Source of the DNA: Hysterangium stoloniferum
Taxonomy: Eukaryota > Basidiomycota > Agaricomycetes > Hysterangiales > Hysterangiaceae
Assembly: GCA_015178975.1 (NCBI GenBank)
Contig: WHVD01000065.1
Location: 372,001 to 436,000, forward strand
Length of the DNA stretch: 64,000 bases
Direction: 5' to 3'
Shown here: positions 24,301-33,962 of the stretch, one piece after another
How the letters are laid out: each line of letters opens with the position of its first letter
Numbering within the stretch: position 1 is the stretch's first letter
The notes under the pieces: model-generated
Told to the model about the DNA's origin: nothing
Databases searched by the model: none
The model's input: only the letters and a program-made list of their open reading frames with translations
Made by a program: the position numbers and the translations under genes

Positions 24301-25676
24301 AAAGGGGGTAAGGTACTCTTTGCCCAAGAGCTTGTCTGTTGGCGGCGATAGGACTCGTGACATTGCAAGGAGAGAAACTTCCGCAAGTGCTGCATCACGT
24401 ACAGTGACGATGCCCGCGGTGAGGTGAAAACAGCTCTCCAAAGTTTTGCATAATTTCTCCGTGACAGCTCGTTGGCACAAGGCAATCCGCAACTGTTCAG
24501 ATTGCTTAGCACCTGCTACAGCCCTAAGTGCCTCGTTAAGTGCCTCCTCCGATGTGGACTTTGCAATCATCCATGCCAGGACCTCAGCTTCAAGTTCGCC
24601 CCGTTGAGGCTTGCGATGCATTTCGATCAAGAACCGAGAAAGGCTTTCTAGCCATTCAGAAATTTTGGATGTATACGTCCTTGTCGGTGGCAAAGACCCA
24701 CAGTAATCTGATGTGGACGTCTCATACTTTGCGCTTGCAGAGACGACTGGGAAAAACCGCGACATTGTTGTCTGAAAGGGACAAGCGGGGGAAAACAAGG
24801 GAAAAACGGTGCCGAGTGAATATAGCACGATTGCGGATATGGTCAAAAAAAGCATAAGAACGCCCAAAGCTACACTGTTATTCCAGGTGAATAAGACGAG
24901 ACCTGCAGAGAAAAGGAAGAGAGCTAGCTGAATCAAAAGTGGGATTCCAGTAACAACTGACTCGAGATGCCATTGCTGTGCTCTCCTAACACGAAGGAGA
25001 CGTTGACATGCATCACTTGAACGACTTCCGGGGGATACAGGAATATACTTCGCCAGCCATTCTCTTGCCAGGACAGCACAAAGAGCACTGAAGAGAGTCA
25101 GACCGAGACTAATGAACCACAAGTAGTTCACAATAAGGGATGATTTGGAGACTTCAAAGCGCTGAGAGGGTGTTACAGCGAAGTGATTTTGAAGCGCCTG
25201 AAGGATTTCCTGGACAGGGTCTATCTGCAAATCCTTCCTACTTTCGATCAGGAACGCGGTAAGAATCCCCCCAAACAAACCCGCCTGAAAGTGTGAATTA
25301 ATGGAATATCTATACAGAAAAGAAATCGTATTCAGCATACAAATATGAGAAGCTCGTCGACACCAACTTGCAATGAGTTGGCAAGTTCTTTATCCTCTTT
25401 TTCCGTTTCCTCCAGATATAATGACCAAGTGGTTGAATCCGGTTGAATGTGCTTGCTATAGGGGTTATCGTCTTCGCTTTCTAACCCATTATCCCCACTG
25501 GATGCCGTCTCGATTGGGATTAAGGGAATGTTAATAGGCGAAGGTTGACGGTCGGTCGTTCCTTGTTCTTCTGTTTGCGTGGCTCAGTTTAAAATAAGTG
25601 AAAACTCCTATCTAATACCTGAGACAGACGGCGTCTGTGATTCCGCGGCACTAAGGTCTTGTGCATACCCCCACAT
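15329..25676 (-). CDS. DUF6535 membrane protein with about 45 near-identical HEAT units
   Basis: A probable membrane receptor or scaffold; its biochemical role is unknown. Exon 1 is 25676-25619, exon 2 25570-25341 and exon 3 25284-24063, all in frame. Residues 97-112 (AGLFGGILTAFLIES), 146-168, 209-230 and 234-258 are four hydrophobic segments matching the fungal DUF6535 layout. After small exons near 24019-24006, 23962-23935 and 23872-23798, the HEAT array starts at 23744. Each unit begins AEFRAAIAGVIPDIVGLL and ends VRSSAVSVLGKVSEQ. A spacer at 18960-19490 divides 26 units from 19. The end uses exons near 15673 and 15625, then 15477-15329 with the stop at 15331-15329. The product would be about 2,400 residues. 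The 5' chain is secure; the spacer splicing is not resolved, and two adjacent genes remain possible. DUF6535 is recognised from memory. Confidence 0.75.
15790..23744 (-). repeat. 166-bp tandem exon-intron array (HEAT units)
   Basis: Forty-five recognisable units: 19 with acceptor sites from about 15970 to 18930 and 26 from about 19600 to 23744, at a mean spacing of 166 bp. One more divergent unit sits at the 3' end. Each unit is a 117-nt exon (39 codons) and a 49-nt intron starting GTGCGGTGTGTGATAATGG, with branch-like GCTGAC and ending ACCACAG. All introns are phase 1. Introns are about as similar between units as the exons are, pointing to recent unequal exchange or conversion. A few units end the intron with CTAG instead of ACAG. 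Confidence 0.92.
18960..19490 (-). other. Non-repeat spacer inside the HEAT array
   Basis: On the minus strand the last unit of the 26-unit block ends KFSDQ and is followed by a 45-nt GT-AG intron. Then comes the unique exon EFLPLVRADICAAVGLSAK and SIPLHSITVPSFLSSHPDRY. A further unique stretch, GKSALLTVVTALYMFGTCTN, leads into a divergent first unit of the 19-unit block (AITRAIPDIVVLLKDPPSDV). It could be an internal linker, or the C-terminus of one gene and the N-terminus of another. I do not recognise it. Confidence 0.5.
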
Positions 25677-27030
25677 GGCCTGAGTCAGTTAGGGACTTTC
25701 CACGTCAACAATGGTTGATATGAATGTGCTCCGTTTCAATAAGCGCCCGAAACTGGAATCACATTAGCGATAATCAATTCGGTGACGCGCGTTAACCAAA
25801 GCTTATTTGCCATTTATTATCCTCTTCTATTTCTACCGCTACCAGCATCCCTTGCTGACAACCTTTTAAGCTGTACTTTTTGTACAACACTGCAAAGATT
25901 TTGTAGGTGGTTTTGTGGAAAACTTCACAGTTTTTGCAGAAGACTTTTAGTTGTGGCAGCTTCTCTATTCGGATTTTAGTTGCATACCTCCAGGTTCATT
26001 TAAAGAGGGCGTCGGGTATTAGTAATGTATAGAACAAAACGCTCAACCCTATCGGCACTGGCAGAGCCAGATGGTTACCCAGACGATCAGGAGGTGCCTG
26101 GTACCTTCGTAAAAATACAACCACCCAAGTCTTTCGTATTTCTGTAAGTCTGATCCCATCAATCCTTCCTTTGGTTAGAGCATCAGCCCGTTGACTCCAT
26201 GCCATTGGTCTTTTCCTATATGGTCAATAAGTCTCCTCCTCAAGATCGTGTTGCCTGAGTCCGACGTATTTTCATGTAGATTGAATGCTTCTCAATGCTT
26301 GATGCGGCTGAGTGATCCCTACCTCAATAAATCAACGCACTCTTGAATTAGTCTTCCCAATCTTTGCAGAGTTAAAGACTTGGACAGAAACTTGTCTAGA
26401 GACTCAATTCAGAAATCTACCATTTGCCTATACATCGTCAACTTTGCCGTCAATGTAGCCTTCTTTGCAGTATACAGGACTTTCATCCCAACCCTTTCCA
26501 AACCAACTTCACAGTAATAACTGGGTCCAACATCATGAGATCATTCCCCAGTCCCTGCCATTACTGCTATATGGGCTGAGATCAGATGTGTTGTCAATGC
26601 TCCCCCCGTAGTGTTAGCAATATTTGGTCGATAATGGCAGCTCGTATCTCCTTAGCAGTGAAACCCGTTGGAAATCTTACAGAGTATGTGATAATAGCAT
26701 TATAATTCACTCACTTACTTGTCAATACAAAGCTCTACTTGGTTTGCAGAGTGGAATGTACTGATTGTCTTTGGGATCTTTATAATCAGGAAAATACCAG
26801 ATGAGGTTTACGTTTCCGGAGCAGATTTTTTTAAGATGGGAATGAGGGAAAGATTCCGGGCGAAGCTTTGACAACAATGCTGATGTAACCTGCCAGGACA
26901 CAATCTATGTTAACTGATAGCAGTGATCCTGCGATGACACCCTCTCTCCAGATGCGCGACAACGAGAATGGCCTTCTCCACACATTGAGGATAAAGATAA
27001 AGCTGCAGTACACTTACCTCCATCAGTGCG
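25677..27030. other. Intergenic; upstream of the HEAT gene plus a decayed segment
   Basis: No intact gene. 25677-26200 is the presumed promoter side of the minus-strand HEAT gene and has no clear ORF. 26280-26780 is related to 29140-29970 (see those entries). Confidence 0.5.
26280..26780 (-). pseudogene. Decayed segment, duplicate of 29140-29970
   Basis: Shared blocks in the same order as 29140-29970 include CCCAACCCTTTCCAAACCAA and a TAATT/GTTCAAGAGAGTG-type block followed by a ...ATCCCTACCTCA... block. On the minus strand a short stretch reads AKEIRAAIIDQILLTLRG, faintly like the start of a HEAT unit of the neighbouring gene. Stops are frequent. It is possibly part of a dead paralogue of the HEAT gene; that identity is inference. 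Confidence 0.35.
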
Positions 27031-27344
27031 TGTTAAGTAGTAGACAAGATTTCGAAAGGGTAGAGTCTGTTTGCGAAGCTCAGTGAGTGAATGAGTAAAC
27101 TCCACTGAGGTATATGGCGAAATATTGTGACTTTTTATCTAATTTCTAATTATTTTAGGAGAGATATTAGGAGAGTAAATAGGGGAAATTTAGATACTCG
27201 AAGTTTCTAGTCGATTGCATCATTAAGGAGAAATTTGCAATTAGGAGTTCCTCCCCTCCTAACGGCACCTCAATATATGTGCATATACTCGTCATTGTAG
27301 GTTTGATTCCGATTTTGGTTTATGCGAAGACTTGATTACTAACA
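27031..27344 (+). mobile_element. Solo LTR, family C (copy C1)
   Basis: The 314-bp element runs TGTTAAGTAG...TTACTAACA. Flanking pentamers are GTGCG (27026-27030) and GTGTG (27345-27349), a target duplication with one C to T change at a CpG. An inverted copy lies at 28240-28564. Confidence 0.85.
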
Positions 27345-28239
27345 GTGTGAATTTTTAACTCCCAAAATCAGAATTGCATGATAGCGCATCATCCACGCAT
27401 ACAGTCTTGGTTTGCCTCCACTGATGGGGCAATTCTTCCTATTTCCGGATGACAGCTGTAAGCCAACTATCGCTCTCCCTCACACTATTCAGCTGGATTA
27501 CATGTCCTACCTGTTTCAAATGTATCTTTGGGCTATGTTCTACCCTTCCACTGAATCCTATGAAACATTGGTATACTGGCACTTTCGGAATTGTTGTTGT
27601 TTCAAGCTGGATAGCATGGGAAAGTGGCCCTCCAATACTGTGTCAAGTTTCGAAGGGAGAGAACTAGTGTAAGGAATTCACCCAGCACTGTGCCTCCTCA
27701 CGGCGTGAAGACCCTCGTCTTATTTCAAAAGCTTTGCTTATGAGCTCATGGATCCTGTCGATTGAACACTAGCATGAAGAAAGATGAGCCTGAACGAGAC
27801 ATGTATCGGAATGGCACGGGTGAGATCTTTCTCAGACCTCCCATGAGAAGTGTGCTGTTGTTGAAAAATACTCCAATACAGTGAAATCAAATCAATGTGA
27901 AGTGTCAATGACACCATATGTATGCTTATGTCGTCCAATAAATCTCTCAATATAGCTCCAGCAATGTCTCGAAACTATGCATCTTGCTGGAAGCAACACA
28001 CGAAAAGTCATATGGGATAGTTTATACAAGAAATGTCATGATATTGTTTGTTATGGTTTTGGTGGGCAGGATGAAATGATGTGAGGTCGCAATGCACGCT
28101 TGTAACCAGAATTCAATGTAACCTCTGATCGCAGTGAGCTCTTCTACGGATAGTTGACACATGTGGCAGATTGCTTCCACGATATACACAAGGCTGAAAA
28201 CGGGAGGTGATCAAATCCTGTTATATAATGGGCGATGTG
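27345..28239. other. Gene-poor segment between family-C LTRs
   Basis: The open segments 27412-27672 (plus) and 27738-27950 (minus) have no recognised domain. The minus one contains RDLLDDISIHMVSLTLHIDL, weakly similar in spacing to a HEAT helix pair. I see no splice pattern that joins them into a gene. Confidence 0.3.
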
Positions 28240-28564
28240 TGTTAGTAATCAAGTCTTCGCATAAACCGAAATCGGAATCGAACCTATAATGACGAGTATA
28301 TGTGCATATATGCGCATATATTGAAGTACCGTTAAAGGGGGAATAACTCCTAATTGCGAATTTCTCCTTAATGATGCAATTGACTAGAAACTTCAAGTAT
28401 CAAAATTTTCCCCTATTTACTCCCCTAATAACTCTCCTAAAATAATTAGAAATTATATAAAAAGTCGCAATATTTCGCCATATACCTCAGTGAAATTTAC
28501 TCACTCACTCACTGAGCTTCACAAACAGACTCAATCCTTTCGAAATCTTGTCTACTACTTAACA
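28240..28564 (-). mobile_element. Solo LTR, family C (copy C2)
   Basis: The 325-bp inverted copy of C1 begins TGTTAGTAATC and ends CTACTTAACA. It is flanked by perfect ATGTG duplications at 28235-28239 and 28565-28569. Confidence 0.9.
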
Positions 28565-28661
28565 ATGTGTAATAAATGTCGATGCAACTTGATCAAAGTT
28601 GGTGTGCAGCGGTGACATGATGACATAATTGTAGCTGATGCAGGCAAAGATGTCAACCTGG

Positions 28662-29035
28662 CACTGGAGTCATCCTGGGATTTTTGAAGTTTGAAAACCT
28701 TCTGAAAATCCGAATATTTGGCCAAGTTTTTTAAGAATTCTTTGCACCAATAAATTGTCTGAAAAAATTTTTAGTTTTAGTAGGATTTTCCAAAGTGGAA
28801 AATTATATCTGAAAACCTTAAAAATTCATTTTAAAAAACTCTGACTAATGTGTTCTCAGATATCCTGATACAAATATTTAAAGTTTTCAGATATGATTTT
28901 CTGCTTTGGAAAATCTTACTGAAACTTAAAATTTTCAGACAATTTATCAGTTCAAAGGATTCTTAGAAAATTTAACCAAATAGTAGGATTTTCAGAAGGT
29001 TCTCCAACTCCAAAAACTTTGGGATGCCTCCAGTG
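28662..29035. mobile_element. Palindromic CACTA-like MITE
   Basis: The 374-bp element has ends CACTGGAG and CTCCAGTG. The whole left half is complementary to the right half with mismatches (GAAAACCTTCTGAAAATCC against GGATTTTCAGAAGGTTCTC). Three-base flanks TGG (28659-28661) and TGG (29036-29038) fit the 3-bp duplication of CACTA elements. It has no coding capacity. Confidence 0.7.
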
Positions 29036-29139
29036 TGGGTGTGATCTTTGTTACTCTGCTGTATATGAAAACACCAGGAACTCATCTAAGACCATCGCCG
29101 CTCTTCTCTGAAGTTAAAGTGGATATGTGGGTCTACGAC

Positions 29140-29970
29140 TCAGACCTGGGTATTTCGGGTGTATTCAATGATTGACACTGAGTTATCCCTACCTCATTAA
29201 ATTAGCACTCTCTTGAACTAGTATTGCGAGTCTTGGTAATGTGCTGTGCATTTCTAGAAACCTGCTGAAGGCCCCGTCGTCCATTAAAAATACTATGAGT
29301 TGGCTTATTGTAAATACACAATCTACAAGGGCTTAATAAGCTTGTAATGAAGTACTTGGATCAATCCATGTGTTAGTGAGTCACTTTCTGACATGATAGG
29401 TATGGTGATAGTTTAGGTGTACATGGGTAAAGTCATGCCTCAGCCTCACTGGTCCACAGTATGCATTCTCAAGGATTTGGTAGAAGGAGAGGGGTGAACT
29501 GCCCTTAGAGGTGGGTGTTCATCACCATTTACAACATCAGGAAAGTGGGAAGATCAGTAAGTATGCCGTCTAGGAAGGCTAGGGAGTCTACATAGTGGGT
29601 GTAGACATTCCCAAATCCCTGATGAACATCGTCCAATCCAATTGACTTGTGACTTGCTTGTATAATGTCAGCTTTGCCATCAGCAAAGCTATCTTTGCAT
29701 TGTAAAGGACTTTGGTCCCAACCCTTTCCAAACCAACTCCACAGTAATACCCAAGGCCAATTTCATACTTGAAGATGTCCCAACATGATGTGAGGCCATT
29801 CTCGAATCCTCGGCATGACTGCAATATGGGCTGTGGTTTGTTGAGGTTCATGGCAGGTCGTTTCTCCTTGGCACTGAAATATGCAGGATGTGACACAGAT
29901 AACATGGAAATAGCACTATACTTCACTCATCCACTCGCTGACCCAACCTCTATATGGTTTGCAGACAGCT
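29140..29970 (-). pseudogene. Decayed segment, duplicate of 26280-26780
   Basis: An open minus-strand segment at 29588-29926 includes IGLGYYCGVGLERVGTKVLY, with a recognisable but stop-ridden counterpart in the other copy. No known domain was identified. The copies differ by many substitutions and indels, so the duplication is old compared with the family-C LTR insertions between them. Confidence 0.35.
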
Positions 29971-31046
29971 GTAAGTGCCACTCGTCATTGAGGGCCCAAT
30001 AACATAAATCAGGGCCGGGTCCATTACAGCTCCATCATTCCCTGAGCTTCAACCAGAATCTTTTTTTCATCCCCATCTCAATGATCTGGTCCTGTTACGC
30101 CAAACTCAATACACTTGGGGAAACCAATGGTGGTAGCTCCTCAACACCTTCAAGGTAGGTCTCAGCTGTTGCCTCATTGTGATTCCCCAGAGTCGTCTCA
30201 TTAAAAGGAGACATTGGTGAGTAGCAGTCACACCCAGACCAGAAGTGAGTGCTGCACTTTTATGCTGCAGTCAGTCAGAGAGTTAATTCCACCAAAGTAC
30301 AGGTGTGTGGCTGTGCTTACACAGGATTCACAGCAGTTCATCCCTGCCTTCGTTCCCCTCACCCTTTTTGAACCATATAAGCTCCAGCACGCTAAGTTAC
30401 CTTACGACTTTCTTACACCTTCCACTGAAGGCTCACACAGCATCTAATAATAGTTTAGTCAATTGTCACCTCATACTATAGTATTTATGGTGTTCTTGAG
30501 CGTCAGAGTTGAAAGCAAAATGGCTTTTCTGATATTCGAAAAGTGGCATTGCAATGGATAATATGAATGCAGTCCAGAGCGATGCTTACCAGCTGCTGCC
30601 TTCGAGTTGGGGCTGTCAACCTCAGACTTTATCCGGCGAGATTGGGCACTTCTTGTTTAAGTTTATCAAAACTTTCAACGAGGAGAAACCTAGGGCAAGT
30701 GATAGTCTAGACAGGTTAATGGTAAGCATTTCTTCATTCACCTTACCATATCACGCGGCTTGAATGTTGTGGAGCATCTGAGAAGACGAGGAGCAAAACC
30801 AGAGTTATCAAGGTAGATTGATTTTATTGAGGCAAAGGCAACATAACAGCAGGCGGGTGTCTGGCGCTATTTGCTTTCAAACTCTTATCATTAGTAAAAC
30901 GATCTTCACGCCCATTTTATATATTTATGACAGAACACAGGCTTACGACCTATACAATGAAACTTCAGGGTGAAAAGTAACAACGATACAGTCACATGGC
31001 ACAGGTACACATCAAATGTTCTGGATGATAAATAATGTGACCCCTT
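29971..31046. other. Gene-poor region downstream of the P450
   Basis: Small ORFs at 30214-30447 and 30554-30763 (plus) have no recognised motif and no clear splice partners. The right part (30800-31046) is the likely 3' untranslated side of the minus-strand P450. Confidence 0.4.
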
Positions 31047-33461
31047 TCAATAGGGCTGTAAGACACTGATCACTAATGTATTTGCCTTGCACGAATCCAC
31101 AGTCCCCCCTACAATATTCTGAGTTGAAGGGAAATATCGTCAGGGAATTGTACTCACGTCGGGATATAGCGTTAAATGTGACCTCAAGAAGCATTTCTCT
31201 AGTGTACGACGTCTAGTCAATGGTACTGTTGTGTCTGGATCCTGCCAGCTTTTCTGAGGATGTGTATTCGGTGGTTGACATTCTGGTGCAAGCTCGAAGT
31301 GATCGTAACGTTGTAGCAATCGAATCATGAAAAACGATGTCTCGTTTAGTGCGAATTGTTGACCAAGGCACTAAATTATAGACATTAAAATTGGTTTTTC
31401 AGCGAGATTCAATGATACTCTTACGATACGAGGTCCGGCATTGAATGGGATGTATATGAATGGCTCTGCGGTATATCGACTCACTCGGCCGTCGAGCCAT
31501 CGATTTGGATCGAATATATGGGCATCCGGTCCCCAGTATTTTTCATCCCTTTGGACATGAAAAGCAGAATATACAACGCTGTGGATTTATCAGGTCCTAA
31601 TTCGATAAACGAGAGCAGGGCAAAATACACAGCATACATACCGAGTCTTAGGGGGAACATATAACAACTGGTCATCGTCGTCAAACCAGGTACTTTCTCC
31701 GATTGCTTCTCGGAGGTTCATTGGGACTGGATTAGAATGTTAATACCATTTTTGAATATGGGCGATGTGCGGTTGGCGCAGACCTGGTGGATATAGCCTT
31801 AATGTTTCGTTCAGAACTGCTCGAAGGTATCTCATCCCGCGGATTTCGTCGTAACTGGTGGAAAACGATTGTCAGTCATATTTGAGAAAACAGAAGAAAA
31901 ACATTTACGTTGGGGAGCGATCTGGTCCGACAGTACTCAAAATCTCCTCCCGTAGTTTAGACCGAACCTCGGGGTGAAGGGTCAGGCAGTATGTTGTGAA
32001 GCTTAATAAGGATGCGGTCTGTGGCAAATTTAGAACAGAAGTAAAGACGAAAAATCGAGACGCACGGTGTCACGTCCAGCAATTAAGAGATTGAGTGTTT
32101 CGTCCACAAGTAATTTCGTATCTGAAAACAAATATTAAATGGCAGCAGATAGGCCAATATGTTCTCGTTACCATCTGTGATGGTCAAAAGATACCCTAAG
32201 ACTGTGCTCTCGTCCTCTGCACCGTCTGCGTCTCGTTTGGCTCGGGAACGGTCAATGATAGGTTCGATGAACTTTCTGATTTCCTTCATAGGCTCCTTCA
32301 GTTTATCTTGAAATATTTCTCCTAGCGGCCATAGACGAGCAAGATCCACACGATTCAATAGGACTATTTGAGCCTCCGCAAAGGCTTTCGTGAAGCGGTT
32401 ACCTGCAGTGTCCAATGCCGTTGATGTCTCGAATGCTGGGGTATTGTAGGGCATGGGAAGTTGGTCCTCTAGACTATTTACCGACGTGCCCAGAAGAAAC
32501 TCGGAAGCTGAGTCGAGTGTGAAACGCCCTGATCATGTAACATGAATAAAACCTTCATCAAAGCGACGTAATGTAAAAAGCATTCTTACCGACAAGGTCC
32601 TTGCATCACATGGATAGTAATTAATATCAATCGCTGTTTGTACAAGAGCTTACATGGAAATCAACTGCCATGCCCGTATCGAGTCGCTGTTGCATTTTAC
32701 CCAATGTCAGGGCTGCCTTTCGGTCATATAGAAGAAAATCTGTGATTCGCTCCTTCGTAAAAAATGGCTTAGTCACTTAATAGTCGGGAGTATAAATACG
32801 GGGGAAATACTCCAATTAGATGGTCTTACGAACCTTTCCGATGAAACTGCCACATAGCCCCATCACTATTAAAAACACCAACGCCCAAAAACGGCTCGGT
32901 AACTTCGTTAAAAAATGGACCTTTATGGAAGCTTTCAAACTCGGTAGACAGCAATTTCTTGATATTTTTAGGATTAATTGTTATCAATCGTTCATCGCCT
33001 ACAACTTTCAGGATGCCTGTTGTTGATCCAACTTGTGCGAGAACATCGGCCAAATATTGCCCGAAATAATCAGTCCTGCCTGCACTGATGGCTCGTGGGA
33101 TCATGTCGACGTTTCCTGGCAGATATCCTTGTATTCGAGGAGCCAGACGAGCTCCTAACCTCCGTGCCGATCGCCTCACCCGTAGAGAGGTCCATGTGGA
33201 TGTAGCGTGGTAATTGAAGAATGGCGCGAAGATGTAGATGAAGAGTGTTATTTTCGGAGTGAGAATGATATTAGTCCAATGGTGGTTCGAAATCAAAACC
33301 AGGATGACATGAAGGACAATCGAGGGGCCAAGCAGTATCGGAAGAATAGTAGTGAGAATAAAATGTACTCCTGGTGTAAGTCCCATTATACAGAACGCGG
33401 CAAACACGCTGGTAGTAGCTGCGTATTTGTATACAGTTGCTAACGCATCTGAGATAGCCAA
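31047..33461 (-). CDS. Cytochrome P450 (CYP63-like), 11 exons, 625 aa
   Basis: A membrane-bound haem monooxygenase. The in-frame exons are 33461-32834, 32775-32654, 32599-32590 (a 10-nt microexon), 32528-32172, 32121-32066, 32018-31909, 31854-31784, 31726-31642, 31578-31425, 31370-31158 and 31118-31047. Hydrophobic N-terminal segments anchor it in the ER. Key motifs are FHRKVTKPFF after exon 1, the I-helix AGRDT (387-391), the K-helix ETLR (444-447), FDPNRW, and the haem-binding PFNAGPRIC with Cys 532. An intron falls exactly between Ile 531 and the haem Cys. The arrangement and the long hydrophobic N-terminus resemble basidiomycete CYP63 xenobiotic or alkane oxidisers, a family call from memory. 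All catalytic landmarks are present, so it looks intact. Met 26 is an alternative start. Confidence 0.9.
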
Positions 33462-33818
33462 GCAATCGTTCCAAGCCTTTATGTGACTACACGAGTATCA
33501 AATGTTTGTCACTCCATATATGTTTACATTCATTGCACAATTTGATAAAAATCAGCAATGCGATGAACGACCAGAAACATCCGGAGGTTTGTTGTAATAC
33601 TTTAGTCTCGCATCAGACTGGACATTAAGCGTCACCTCATGCCACGAGCTTGTTTTCACCCGCGTATATCAGTATAACCCCTTTTTCTCTTTTTGCCCCC
33701 TCAGTCGTTTCTACAGCCCTCCTAGGCAGTGACTGAGTACCGGCTGCCCTGTCATAGTTTGTCAATATCGGGTTGTAAATACAAGGAAGAGATTGCATGG
33801 CAGCAAATCGTGCACCAT

Positions 33819-33933
33819 CCCCAACCGTGCACTACCCCAACCGTGCACTACCCCCAACCGTGCACTACCCCCAACCGCGCACTACCCCAAGTGTGCACTA
33901 CCCCCAACCGTGCACTACCCCAAGTGTGCACTA
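33819..33933. repeat. 16-17 bp minisatellite upstream of the P450
   Basis: Seven units of CCCC(C)AACCGTGCACTA, two of them with the variant AAGTGTGC. It lies about 360 bp upstream of the P450 start codon. The ORFs that cross it are repeat artefacts. Confidence 0.9.
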
Positions 33934-33935
33934 CT

Positions 33936-33962
33936 GTAAGCCTGGCATCCCAGGCTTACTAC
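33936..33962. repeat. Short perfect hairpin
   Basis: GTAAGCCTGG and CCCAGGCTTAC form a 10-bp stem around a 3-nt loop, directly after the minisatellite. It could be a transposon end scar or a structured RNA element. No further support. Confidence 0.6.

Noticed and set aside
33271..33474. Alternative frame start for the P450 ([10 protein letters not shown]...)
   Set aside because: It is another frame over exon 1. The 33461 frame carries the membrane anchor and runs into all P450 motifs.
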